A DNA stretch of 64,000 nt from Dokdonella_A soli (GTDB taxonomy: Bacteria; Pseudomonadota; Gammaproteobacteria; Xanthomonadales; Rhodanobacteraceae), in the NCBI RefSeq assembly GCF_039523175.1, contig NZ_BAAAEU010000003.1, forward strand, positions 1 to 64,000, read 5' to 3'. Both the position numbers and the translations under genes were made by a program. The notes beneath the pieces are model-generated. The model had not been told where the DNA came from. It worked only from the letters and a program-made list of their open reading frames with translations, and searched no databases. Below are positions 7,893-16,686 of the stretch, piece after piece (within the stretch, counting starts at the first letter, position 1; every line of letters begins with the position of its first letter).

Positions 7893-10800
7893 ATGCCTGA
7901 CCTTCAATCCCTGCGCAACGCGCTCGATACCGTGATGGCGCGCGATTTCGGTCGCCTGCTGGCACGCTGGCGCCGGCTCGCTGCCACGCGCCCGGCGCCG
8001 TCTTCCGGCGAGATCGATGCGCTGCGTGCCGCGATCGCAGCGTCTGCATCGCGTCGCACGGCGCGAGCGGCGCGCATGCCGGAAATCCGCATCGACGAGT
8101 CGCTGCCGATTGCCACGCGCGCTGACGAGATCGTCGAGCTGATCCGCGCGCGTCAGGTCGTCGTGCTGGCCGGCGAGACCGGCTCGGGCAAGACCACGCA
8201 GTTGCCGAAGCTCTGCCTCGCCGCCGGGCGTGGCATGGCCGGGCTGATCGGCTGCACGCAGCCGCGCCGGATCGCCGCGCGCAGCGTCGCGCGTCGCGTC
8301 GCGAGTGAACTCGGCAGCGAGGTCGGCAAGCTGGTCGGCTTCCAGGTGCGCTTCACCGACCAGGTCTCCGATGAGTCGCTGGTCAAGTTCATGACCGACG
8401 GCATCCTGCTCGCCGAGACGCAGTCCGATCCGTGGCTCAATGCCTACGACACGATCATCCTCGACGAGGCGCACGAGCGCAGCCTCAACATCGATTTCCT
8501 GCTCGGCTATCTGAAACGCCTGCTCGCGAAGCGAGGTGATCTGAAATTGATCGTGACCTCGGCGACGATCGATACGTCGCGTTTCGCGAAGCACTTCGGC
8601 GACGCGCCGGTCGTCGAGGTCGAAGGTCGCACCTATCCGGTCGAAGTGCGCTGGCGGAAATGGGGTCAGAGTCATTTTTCCGGCGAAGACGCCGGGGCGA
8701 CCGATTCGCGCAAGCGGAGAAATGACTCTGACCCCATTTCCCTCGCCGAGCAGATCGTCGCGACGACCGACGAGATCACGCAGGAGGACCCGCGCGGCGA
8801 TGTGCTGGTGTTCCTGCCCGGCGAACGCGAGATCCGTGACGCGCACCTGGCGCTGTCGCGGCGCAAGTACCGCGAAACCGAGGTGCTGGCGCTCTACGCG
8901 CGGCTGTCTGCGACCGAGCAGGACCGTGTGTTCAAGCCCGGTCCGCAGCGGCGCATCGTGCTTGCGACCAATGTTGCTGAGACTTCCCTGACCGTGCCGC
9001 GCATCCGCTACGTCGTCGACACCGGCACGGCGCGCGTGAAGCGCTACAGCCCGCGCAACCAGCTCGAGCGCCTGCACATCGAGCCGATCTCGCAGGCCGC
9101 CGCCGACCAGCGCAAGGGCCGCTGCGGTCGCGTCGGGCCTGGCGTGTGCTTCCGCCTCTACGCCGAGGACGACTACGCGCAGCGCGTGCGCTACACCGAA
9201 CCGGAAATCCTGCGTTCGTCGCTGGCCGGCGTGATCCTGCGCATGCTCGCGCTGAAGCTCGGTGACCCCGCCGATTTCCCGTTCGTCGAGGCGCCGTCCG
9301 AGCGCGCGCTCGGCGATGGCTACCGGCGCTTGGCCGAACTCGGGGCGATTGAGGAGGACAAGCGCTTGACCGACATCGGCCGCACGCTTGCGAAGCTGCC
9401 GATCGATGTCGCGCTCGGCCGCATGCTGGTCGAGGCGCAATCGCGCGGCGCATTGCGCGAGCTGCTGATCCTGACCGCGTTCCTCAGCATCCAGGATCCA
9501 CGCGAGCGCCCGGCTGACGCGCGCCAGCAGGCCGATGCCGCGCACGCCGAGTTCGCCGATCCGAAATCCGATTTCATCGGCGTGCTCAAACTCTGGACCG
9601 CGTACGCCAGCGCGCACGAGGAATTCACGCAGTCGAAATTGCGCGACTGGTGCCAGGCGCACTTCCTCTCCTTCCTGCGCATGCGCGAATGGCGTGAACT
9701 GCATCGGCAATTGCTGCTGGTGACGGACGAGCTTGGGTGGGCCGCACACGCTCCCTCTCCCCCGACGGCTGTTCCGTCGGGGGAGAGGGCTGGGATGGGG
9801 GGGCGGGGCGCGAAGTCTGCGAAAGCGGCCAACAGGGGCGCGCGGTCCCAGCCCACCAGCCTTGCAGTCCCGGCGAAAACCGCACGGCGTGACAACCCGC
9901 GACCCTCGCCCCCTCACCCAACCGTCTCCCCCAACGGTGAAGCCGTCGGGGGCGAGGGCTTCAATGCGCAGGCGTACGAAGCGGTGCACCGCTGCCTGCT
10001 GTCCGGCTGGCCGACCCAGGTCGGCCTCAAGGACGAGCGCGGGCAATACCGCAGTACGCGCGAGCGCAAGTTTTCGATCTTCCCGGGTTCGTCGGTCGCG
10101 AAGGCGCCGCCGCAATGGCTGCTCGCCGGGCAGATCCTCGATCTGCAGAAGGTGTACGGCATGCTCTGCGCGCGCGTCGAGCCGGCCTGGATCGAGCAGC
10201 AGGCCGCGCATCTGGTCCGGAAAAGCTGGCGCGACGCGCATTGGTCGCGCAAGCGCGGCGCGGTGGTCGCGTTCGAGCAGGTTACGCTGTTCGGCCTGAC
10301 CCTGGTCGAGAAGCGCGCGGTGCAGTTCGGCCAGCAGGATCCGAAACTCGCCCACACGATCTTCGTGACCGAGGCGCTCGCGCGCAACGACATCGACGCG
10401 CGCGCGGACTTCGTGCGTGCGAATGCGCGTGTGCTTACCGAGGCGCGCGAGATCGAGGCGAAGCGGCGTCGCAGCGGGCTCGTGCGTTCCGACGAGGAAC
10501 TCGTGGCGTTCTTCGCCGGCAAGCTGCCGGCCGACATCCACACCAGCGCGGCGCTCGATGCGTGGTACCGCAAGGCCACGCCGACCGAGCAGGCCGCACT
10601 GCACTGGTCGCTGGCGGACGTGCTCGGCGAGTCTCCCGGCATAGGCGCGCGCGATTTCCCGGCGCAGTTCGAGGTCGCCGGTCATGCGTTGCGGTTGTCG
10701 TACCGGTTCGTGCCGGGTGATGCGGCCGACGGCGTGACCTTGCAGGTGCCGCTCGCGCTGGTCAACGCGGTGTCCGCGCCACGCTGCGAATGGCTGGTGC

Positions 10801-12020
10801 CCGGACTGCTGCCGGAGAAGGTCGCCGAAGCGATCCGCGGCCTGCCGAAGGCGCTGCGTCGAAATTTCGTGCCTGCGCCGGACTTCGCGCGCGCATTCGC
10901 CGAGGCGGAGGCGCCGCGTGACGAACCGCTGCTCGGCGCGCTCGCGCGCTACCTGCAGCGCGTAACCGGCGTGGTGATCGGCGCTGCGGACTTCGCGGGT
11001 ATCGAGTTGCCGCCGCATCTGGCGATGAACTTCCGGATCATCGCCGATCATGGCCGGGACGAGCAGGGCAAGACGCTCGTCGAAAGCCGCGATCTCGCCG
11101 CGATCCAGGCGCAGTGGACCGGTGCAGCACGTGTCGCGTTCTCGCGCCGCGCGGATATCGAACTGACGCGCGAGGAAGTCGACAGCTTCGACGTCGAAGA
11201 CATTCCGGACAGCATCGTCTCGACAGGAGGGCTGACCGCGTTCCCGGCGCTGGTCGATCTCGGCGAGAGCGTCGCGTTGCGCGTGTTCGAACGCCACGAC
11301 GAGGCGCTGGCCGAGCATCGCCGCGGCGTCGAGCGCCTGCTGCGCCGCGCGCTCGCCGACAAGCTCAAGCAGGCGCGCAGGCAGCTGCCGCTGAATAATG
11401 CCCTCGCCTTGAAATGGACTCCATTGGGGAGTGCCGAGGCGCTACGGGGTGATCTGATCGAGGCTGCGCTACGCGAACGACTGGCAGCGCACGATCTCGA
11501 TATCCGCCGGCGCGGCGATTTCGAACACGCGAAGGATGCGATCGCGCGCGAACTGTTTCCGGCGGCGGTCGAGCACCTCGCGCTCGCGGAAACGATCATC
11601 GCCGCCTACGCCGAGTTGCGGCCGTTGCTGGAACCGCCGCTGATGGGCTTCGCGCGCGCGAACTACGACGACCTGCGCGAGCAGCTCGATGAACTGCTGT
11701 TCCCGGGGTTCCTGCGTGAGGTCGACAAAGCGCGTCTCGCGCAATTCCCGCGTTACCTGAAAGCGATGCGGTTGCGTGCGGAACGCCTGCGCCAGGATCC
11801 GGCGCGCGACCAGGCGCGCATGCTCGCGCTGCAGGGCTACTGGCGCGACTATCTCAAGTTGCGTGCGGAGCGCGGTGGCGAGGATGCGGAACTCGCGGAA
11901 CTGCGTTGGCTGGTCGAAGAACTGCGGGTGTCAACGTTCGCGCAGGAGTTGCGTACGGCGGAGCCGGTGTCGCCGAAGCGGTTGGCGAAGCTCGTCGAGA
12001 CGCTGAAGCCGAGAAAATAG
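7893..12020 (+). CDS. hrpA: ATP-dependent RNA helicase HrpA
   Basis: A 1375-aa DEAH/RHA helicase that colinearly matches E. coli HrpA. Walker A GETGSGKTTQ lies near residue 92, DEAH (ILDEAHERS) near 188, SAT near 226, and motif VI (QRKGRCGRVGPG) near 405; the long C-terminal part keeps RNFVPAP and WPALVD-type HrpA segments and ends ELRVSTFAQEL. HrpA acts on RNA and in E. coli helps resolve stalled ribosomes. Two in-frame insertions are absent from E. coli HrpA as I recall it: about residues 255-284, encoded by an element with perfect 20-bp inverted arms (8658-8739), and about 618-690, encoded by a composite palindromic repeat (9751-9960). Helicase motifs and frame are intact on both sides, so it is probably functional. 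Confidence 0.93.
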   Translation: MPDLQSLRNALDTVMARDFGRLLARWRRLAATRPAPSSGEIDALRAAIAASASRRTARAARMPEIRIDESLPIATRADEIVELIRARQVVVLAGETGSGKTTQLPKLCLAAGRGMAGLIGCTQPRRIAARSVARRVASELGSEVGKLVGFQVRFTDQVSDESLVKFMTDGILLAETQSDPWLNAYDTIILDEAHERSLNIDFLLGYLKRLLAKRGDLKLIVTSATIDTSRFAKHFGDAPVVEVEGRTYPVEVRWRKWGQSHFSGEDAGATDSRKRRNDSDPISLAEQIVATTDEITQEDPRGDVLVFLPGEREIRDAHLALSRRKYRETEVLALYARLSATEQDRVFKPGPQRRIVLATNVAETSLTVPRIRYVVDTGTARVKRYSPRNQLERLHIEPISQAAADQRKGRCGRVGPGVCFRLYAEDDYAQRVRYTEPEILRSSLAGVILRMLALKLGDPADFPFVEAPSERALGDGYRRLAELGAIEEDKRLTDIGRTLAKLPIDVALGRMLVEAQSRGALRELLILTAFLSIQDPRERPADARQQADAAHAEFADPKSDFIGVLKLWTAYASAHEEFTQSKLRDWCQAHFLSFLRMREWRELHRQLLLVTDELGWAAHAPSPPTAVPSGERAGMGGRGAKSAKAANRGARSQPTSLAVPAKTARRDNPRPSPPHPTVSPNGEAVGGEGFNAQAYEAVHRCLLSGWPTQVGLKDERGQYRSTRERKFSIFPGSSVAKAPPQWLLAGQILDLQKVYGMLCARVEPAWIEQQAAHLVRKSWRDAHWSRKRGAVVAFEQVTLFGLTLVEKRAVQFGQQDPKLAHTIFVTEALARNDIDARADFVRANARVLTEAREIEAKRRRSGLVRSDEELVAFFAGKLPADIHTSAALDAWYRKATPTEQAALHWSLADVLGESPGIGARDFPAQFEVAGHALRLSYRFVPGDAADGVTLQVPLALVNAVSAPRCEWLVPGLLPEKVAEAIRGLPKALRRNFVPAPDFARAFAEAEAPRDEPLLGALARYLQRVTGVVIGAADFAGIELPPHLAMNFRIIADHGRDEQGKTLVESRDLAAIQAQWTGAARVAFSRRADIELTREEVDSFDVEDIPDSIVSTGGLTAFPALVDLGESVALRVFERHDEALAEHRRGVERLLRRALADKLKQARRQLPLNNALALKWTPLGSAEALRGDLIEAALRERLAAHDLDIRRRGDFEHAKDAIARELFPAAVEHLALAETIIAAYAELRPLLEPPLMGFARANYDDLREQLDELLFPGFLREVDKARLAQFPRYLKAMRLRAERLRQDPARDQARMLALQGYWRDYLKLRAERGGEDAELAELRWLVEELRVSTFAQELRTAEPVSPKRLAKLVETLKPRK
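8658..8739. repeat. 82-bp element with perfect 20-bp inverted arms inside hrpA
   Basis: The left arm 8658-8677 (AAATGGGGTCAGAGTCATTT) is the exact reverse complement of the right arm 8720-8739, around a GC-rich 42-bp centre. It is translated in frame within hrpA, between the TYPVEVRW strand and SLAEQIV. The GGGGTCAGAGTC arm is a recurring interspersed palindrome in proteobacterial genomes, to my memory often near IS200-like REP-associated transposases. Confidence 0.85.
9751..9960. repeat. Composite palindromic repeat, copy A (inside hrpA)
   Basis: The left hairpin has a perfect 16-bp stem (9753-9768 with 9774-9789, beginning CCCTCTCCCCCGACGG). A GGGGGGCGGGG tract follows, then a spacer, then the inverted counterpart CGCCCCCTCACCCAACC and a second, imperfect hairpin ending near 9959. 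Copies B (28699-28905) and C (41737-41940) share this plan. Copy A is open in the hrpA frame and encodes a low-complexity P/S/G/A-rich insert. Confidence 0.8.
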
Positions 12021-12371
12021 AGGCAGCAGGGTCCCGTGTCGGCGTACATCCTGCGCGGCGCGAGCTGCCAATCGTCGTCCCGGCGAACGCCGGGACCCCG
12101 TGCCTTCGCTTCGCTGGATGAGCGTACTTCGAGGGAGCTGGATCCCGTGTCAGCGTACGTCCATGTACTGCACGGGATGAGTTCAATTCAAAGGAGCTGG
12201 ATCCCGTGTCAGCGTACGTCCATGTACTGCACGGGATGAAGGTATGCTTCAGACAGCTGGATCGCGTGTCGTCGGCCATCCATGGCCTGCACGGGATGAG
12301 TTCATGAGGAGTGAACTGGATCCCGGCTCACCGCACATCCATGTGCTGGCCGGGATGAGCGCATCCTGCGC
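12021..12371. repeat. Intergenic array of covarying hairpin repeats
   Basis: No gene is visible between hrpA and the next coding region. The space holds four ~59-bp tandem units whose hairpins span 12142-12178, 12201-12237, 12261-12297 and 12320-12355, plus a degenerate unit near 12031-12060. Each has an outer stem (ATCCCGTG...CACGGGAT in the first two), an inner 4-bp stem and a central loop close to ATCCAT. Inner stems differ but always pair: GTAC/GTAC, GGCC/GGCC and GCAC/GTGC. The outer stem also switches to CCCGGC/GCCGGG in unit 4. A separate palindrome GTCCCGGC-N4-GCCGGGAC lies at 12077-12096. Confidence 0.85.
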
Positions 12372-12863
12372 TCACTTGGTGCGCAGCACGCGCACGCTGC
12401 AGCCGCAGCCTTCGACGTACATCAGCCAGCTGCCGAGCAACATCGGCTTGATCTTGACCTTCGGTGCGTTGAACTTGCCGGCGTCATAGGCGCCGGATTC
12501 GGCCTGCTGCCACTCCTGGCCGTTGTCCAGCTTGAACAGGGTCTTGCCGCGCCAGCCGACGAACGTACCTTCGATCTGGGCCTCGATGGTGTCGCGCGCC
12601 GAGTCGTTGGGATAGAACACCGGTGCGCCGCTCGAACTCACGTATTGCACTTTCGAGCCGCCGTGCGCATCGAGCCACGCATTCAGCTGCTGCAATTCCT
12701 GCGGCGAGAGTTTGTCGAGGCCCGCGGCATGAAACTCCGTCTGCGACATGCGCTCCTCGAGCGTCGGTGACTGCGATTGGGCGCTGGCGGCGGTGGCAAC
12801 GACGACCAACAGGGTGAGGGCAAGGCTCGAAATCGGGCGCATAGGTCTGATCGGCAGGGGCAT
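12372..12863 (-). CDS. Secreted hypothetical protein (163 aa)
   Basis: A small exported protein. The first ~30 residues are a signal peptide (core LALTLLVVVATAASA, cleavage after ASA is likely). The mature part starts with a short helical segment (LSPQELQQLNAWLDAHGG) and then a beta-rich region with GTFVGWRGKTLFKLDNGQEW, which looks like a small OB/SH3-like barrel; the C-terminus has a CGC motif (VEGCGCSVRV). I recall similar secreted hypothetical proteins in Xanthomonadaceae but no function. The start at 12863 (MPLPIRP) is a choice; ATG at 12842 (MRPISS) also leaves an intact signal peptide. Single gene, divergent from the next one. Confidence 0.7.
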   Translation of the reverse strand: MPLPIRPMRPISSLALTLLVVVATAASAQSQSPTLEERMSQTEFHAAGLDKLSPQELQQLNAWLDAHGGSKVQYVSSSGAPVFYPNDSARDTIEAQIEGTFVGWRGKTLFKLDNGQEWQQAESGAYDAGKFNAPKVKIKPMLLGSWLMYVEGCGCSVRVLRTK

Positions 12864-13100
12864 CGGAATGTGACCGCAGCCGCAAAAATCCTTGTCTAAC
12901 ACGAAGTTAACAGGTGCGCGCGGTCGCGCGAGTCGCTAGAATGCGGCGGGTTCGAGTGTAGCACGACGTTGTCGGGCTTTGGCCCGAGGGGGTTAGTGCG
13001 ATCGAACAGCAGCCTGGATGGCTGGAACCTGTCGCGCATCGCCCAGCGATGCGGAACGTTGAATGAAGCCATCGGTAGCCAAGGCCCAGAGAATCCCAGA

Positions 13101-14333
13101 ATGTCGTCAGTAAAGCAGTTTGTGGGGTATGTGTTCATCGGAGCCGTAGCTTCCGTTTCCTCCATCCAGACCGCACAGGCCCAGGTGCAGGCCCCGACGG
13201 TCGCCGGCGTGGTGGTCAACAGCGCTGGACAGACGGTGCAGACACCGACGCTGGTGCCGCCCGGAAAAACGGCGCCGCCAGGCGGCATTTCGTATGTCCA
13301 GACCAGTTCGAATGCCAGCGCGCTGGAGGTGTACACCGACGGCTTTCTGTTCTGCGGCAATCCACTCCTGGGATCGACTCCAGCGACCTTGATCACCGCG
13401 CATGAGGACCAGAGCTTCTCGCCCGCGCATCCATGGTTTTTCCAGAACGCGGCGGATGTGCCGCTCGTCAGTTATACCGGTGGCGTGCTCAGCGTGAATC
13501 GCGACAGCGCTGGCGCTCATTGGACGACGCTCATTTGCCAGGGCGTAGGTGCCGCCGGGGACGCTCCCACTGGATTGACTGATGGTATTTTCGACAACGG
13601 ATGGGAGTCGACGACCGCGACCAACTACAACCATCTGGTGAACTGGATCCCGCCGGCCGGGTTCGATTGGAACACGCCTGATTGGACCAAGGTGCCGACG
13701 AATCCATGTATTTCCACGGTGGCCCAGCCCGTCAGAGTGGTGGAGACTGCAGCCTGCGCAGCCGTTACCGGCGTTCGCCCTGCGTCGACGGCCGGATTGG
13801 GAGTTCGCGCGGGGACGATCTGGACCGCTACGGACGCAACCCATTTCACGTATCTTTTCCGCGTCGATGCGCGCTACGGTGCGCAGCCTACGCAGGCACC
13901 TACCCAGTTCCAGTTGCCAACACCGGCCAGCACATCGGCCTCGACGGCTCCCAACGGTGAGGCGTTCTTTATATCCGACGCCTACGATTCCGCTTTCCTG
14001 ACGGCAACCGGTCAATACTGCTTCCTGACCACGCTTCCGACTGCATTGAACAGCAGTGTTTGTACGGGAGCACAGATATACGCGCTGCCGTTGACGTATA
14101 GAACCACGGTGAGTCCGCCGCCGGTGGGCAGCGGGTCGACTTCGTTCTATGTGGCCGTGGTCCGCTCTATCGGCCAGAACACGCATACGAATTTCACTAC
14201 ACCGGTCGTCGGTGTCTCGATTCTGGTCGATCCGGCTCTCGTTACGTCCGGTGGCAATCAGTTCAGCGGCGATGATGTGGCGTTCGGGTTCATGCCGGGT
14301 TCCACGGGCTTCCCTTGGATGGTCGGTCAATAG
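13101..14333 (+). CDS. Secreted protein of unknown function with internal GIFDNGWE motif
   Basis: A 410-aa exported protein with a signal peptide ending AQA (about residue 27). The mature chain is rich in T, S, P, G and aromatic residues with scattered cysteines, as in extracellular beta proteins. I do not recognise a domain. The segment DGIFDNGWE (about residues 160-168) is a variant of the I-F-x-D/N-G-F motif found in four other secreted-protein loci in this window, here internal rather than terminal. The ATG at 13101 is chosen because it directly precedes the signal peptide; the open frame extends further upstream without one. A rho-independent terminator follows at 14366. Confidence 0.75.
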   Translation: MSSVKQFVGYVFIGAVASVSSIQTAQAQVQAPTVAGVVVNSAGQTVQTPTLVPPGKTAPPGGISYVQTSSNASALEVYTDGFLFCGNPLLGSTPATLITAHEDQSFSPAHPWFFQNAADVPLVSYTGGVLSVNRDSAGAHWTTLICQGVGAAGDAPTGLTDGIFDNGWESTTATNYNHLVNWIPPAGFDWNTPDWTKVPTNPCISTVAQPVRVVETAACAAVTGVRPASTAGLGVRAGTIWTATDATHFTYLFRVDARYGAQPTQAPTQFQLPTPASTSASTAPNGEAFFISDAYDSAFLTATGQYCFLTTLPTALNSSVCTGAQIYALPLTYRTTVSPPPVGSGSTSFYVAVVRSIGQNTHTNFTTPVVGVSILVDPALVTSGGNQFSGDDVAFGFMPGSTGFPWMVGQ

Positions 14334-14365
14334 ACGCGGCGCTTTACGCAGCCATGCTTCATCCG

Positions 14366-14394
14366 ATCGGCGCCTGCGGGCGCCGATTTCTTTT
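14366..14394 (+). terminator. Rho-independent terminator after the secreted-protein gene
   Basis: A 9-bp stem ATCGGCGCC/GGCGCCGAT with a 4-base TGCG loop is followed by TTCTTTT. It lies 33 bp after the stop at 14333 and before the GTG start of relA. Confidence 0.75.
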
Positions 14395-14442
14395 CCCGCT
14401 CCGGTTGTTCTTTGCCGCATCGCGGATGCGTACCATCGGATC

Positions 14443-16614
14443 GTGAACTCGACCGCCGAATCTCCTGCTGACCTGGCCGTTTGGGCATCGAAGCTGGTAC
14501 AGGCATCCCCTGCGGGCATGGCCGTGCGCGCGTGCCGCTTCGCGCTCGATCACGCCGGGACCGCCAATGCGGCATGGGCCCAGGCGCAATCCGAACTGGT
14601 TGCCAGCCTCGACCTGATCGGCGAGCTCGGCGTCGGCGAAGAGGCGCAAGCCGCCTGCGTGCTGCACACGCTGATTGCGAGTGGCGTGCCTTTGGGCGCG
14701 ACCGACCTCGCCGCGTTTCCGGATGACGTGCGCGCGCTGCTCGATGGTCAGCAGGCAGCCGAGCGCGTGTGGTCGCTGTACGCGGCGCATGGCAGCGTCG
14801 GCGGCGCCGAGGGATTGCGGCGCCTGCTGCTCGCGATCATCCGCGACCTGCGCGTCGTGTTCATCCTGCTCGCGCGCCAGCTCGTGCGCATGCGCGCCGC
14901 CGCACGTGCACCTGAAGCCGAGCAGCGCGCGCTGGCCCAGCTGACCGCGGATATCCACGCGCCGCTCGCGAACCGGCTCGGCATCTGGCAGGTCAAGTGG
15001 GAGCTCGAGGACCTCGCGTTCCGCTACCTGCAGCCGGACACCTATCGGCGCATCGCGCGCCTGCTCGACGAGCGCCGCGGCGAACGCGAGACCTGGATCG
15101 CGAACGCGAAGCGCCAGCTCGGCGACGCGCTCGGCAAGGCCGGCATCCGGGCCGACATCGCCGGCCGCCCGAAACACATCTATTCGATCTGGCGCAAGAT
15201 GCAGCGCAAGGGCGTGGAGTTCTCAGAGCTCTACGACGTGCGCGCGCTGCGCGTGCTGGTCGACGATCTGGCCGGCTGCTATGCCGCACTCGGCGTGGTG
15301 CACACGCTGTGGCCGTACATTCCCGGTGAGTTCGACGACTACATCGCGAGCCCGAAGGGCAACCACTACCAGTCGCTGCACACCGCCGTGGTCGGGCCGG
15401 ACGGCAAGACGCTCGAGGTGCAGATCCGCTCGGTCGAGATGCATCGCCACGCCGAACTCGGCGTGGCCGCGCACTGGCGCTACAAGGAAGGTGGCGGCGC
15501 CGATGCGAGCTTCGAACGCAAGATCGCGTGGATGCGCCAGCTGCTCGAAGCCAAGGACGCGCGCGACGACGATGCGGCCCTGCTGGCCGGTTTCCGCACC
15601 GAGGTCGTCGAGGATCGCGTCTACCTGCTGACCCCGAAGGGTCAGGTCATCGACTTGCCGCGCGGCGCCACCGTGCTCGATTTCGCGTATGCGATCCATA
15701 CCGATGTCGGTCATCGCTGCCGCGGCGCCAAGGTCGACGGACGCATCGTGCCGCTGACGTTCCAGCCGGCCAGCGGTGATCGCGTCGAGGTGCTGACCGG
15801 CAAGACCATCGAGCCGCGCCGCGACTGGTTGTCCGCGCACCACGGATTCCTGACCACGCATCGCGCACGCGAGAAGGTGCGCGCCTGGTTCAAGCGCATC
15901 GACCTGGCGCAGAACCTGGCCGCCGGCCGCGCCCTGCTCGAGCGCGAACTCAAACGCCTTGCGCTGCAACCGGCGAGCCTCGATGGCCTGCCCGAGCGCT
16001 TCCATCTGAAGAGCCAGGACGACCTGCTCGAAGCGCTCGCGCTCGGCGACATCTCCTCGGGCCAGCTCGCGCGCGCGCTGCACGAACTCACCACGCCGCG
16101 CGAGGTGCCCGACAGCGCGCCCAAGCCATCGCCGGCCGCGCTCGCACGCGCGGCGAAGGCCGCCGATGGCGCGATCATCATCGAAGGCATCGGCAACCTG
16201 CTGAGCCAGCTCGCGCGCTGCTGCCAGCCGCTGCCGGGCGATGCGATCACCGGCTACATCACACGTGGCCGCGGCGTCTCGGTGCATCGCGCCGACTGTG
16301 CGCAGCTGGGGAAATTGCGCGAACGCGACGCCAGCCGTCTGATCGCGGTCGAATGGGGCCTGCGCCGCCAGCAGGCCTACGAAGTCGACATCGTGGTCAA
16401 AGGCTACGACCGCAAATGGCTGCACAAGGACGTGAGCAACGTGATCGCGGCCGCGAACGCGCAGGTGATCGCGCTCAACGCACGCGTCGATGCGCGCAAG
16501 GGCATCGCCGAGATGAACTACGCCATCCGCGTCAGCGATTTCGGCCAGCTCAGCGGCCTGCTCGCGCAGCTGCTTGCGGTACCGAACGTGATCGAGGCGC
16601 GCCGCGTGACCTGA
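14443..16614 (+). CDS. relA: (p)ppGpp synthetase RelA
   Basis: A 723-aa RelA/SpoT homologue. The N-terminal HD region is degenerate: the position expected to read LHD-x-VEDT is VLHTLIASG, so hydrolase activity is unlikely. The synthetase domain has GRPKHIYSIWRKM, YDVRALRV and EFDDYIASPKGNHYQSLHT; it is followed by a TGS domain (VYLLTPKGQVIDLP), the RIS zinc-type segment CCQPLPGDAI and a C-terminal ACT domain. This matches ribosome-associated RelA, which makes the stringent-response alarmone on amino-acid starvation. The start is a GTG at 14443, chosen because it is the first start codon in frame before the conserved helix and gives a length near E. coli RelA (744 aa). Confidence 0.92.
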   Translation: MNSTAESPADLAVWASKLVQASPAGMAVRACRFALDHAGTANAAWAQAQSELVASLDLIGELGVGEEAQAACVLHTLIASGVPLGATDLAAFPDDVRALLDGQQAAERVWSLYAAHGSVGGAEGLRRLLLAIIRDLRVVFILLARQLVRMRAAARAPEAEQRALAQLTADIHAPLANRLGIWQVKWELEDLAFRYLQPDTYRRIARLLDERRGERETWIANAKRQLGDALGKAGIRADIAGRPKHIYSIWRKMQRKGVEFSELYDVRALRVLVDDLAGCYAALGVVHTLWPYIPGEFDDYIASPKGNHYQSLHTAVVGPDGKTLEVQIRSVEMHRHAELGVAAHWRYKEGGGADASFERKIAWMRQLLEAKDARDDDAALLAGFRTEVVEDRVYLLTPKGQVIDLPRGATVLDFAYAIHTDVGHRCRGAKVDGRIVPLTFQPASGDRVEVLTGKTIEPRRDWLSAHHGFLTTHRAREKVRAWFKRIDLAQNLAAGRALLERELKRLALQPASLDGLPERFHLKSQDDLLEALALGDISSGQLARALHELTTPREVPDSAPKPSPAALARAAKAADGAIIIEGIGNLLSQLARCCQPLPGDAITGYITRGRGVSVHRADCAQLGKLRERDASRLIAVEWGLRRQQAYEVDIVVKGYDRKWLHKDVSNVIAAANAQVIALNARVDARKGIAEMNYAIRVSDFGQLSGLLAQLLAVPNVIEARRVT

Positions 16615-16686
16615 GGCCTTGCGCTATTCTTGAAGCTGCTCCCCGTCCTGCCCGCAGCCGGACGCACCCATGGAAATGACGCGAAC

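Noticed and set aside
12126..12371. Possible CRISPR array in the ~59-bp repeats
   Set aside because: The units are themselves the hairpins, there are no unique spacers of constant length between identical repeats, and no cas genes are near.
14443..16614. SpoT rather than RelA
   Set aside because: The HD hydrolase motif is missing and the synthetase carries the RelA-type EFDDYIA segment; the length also fits RelA.
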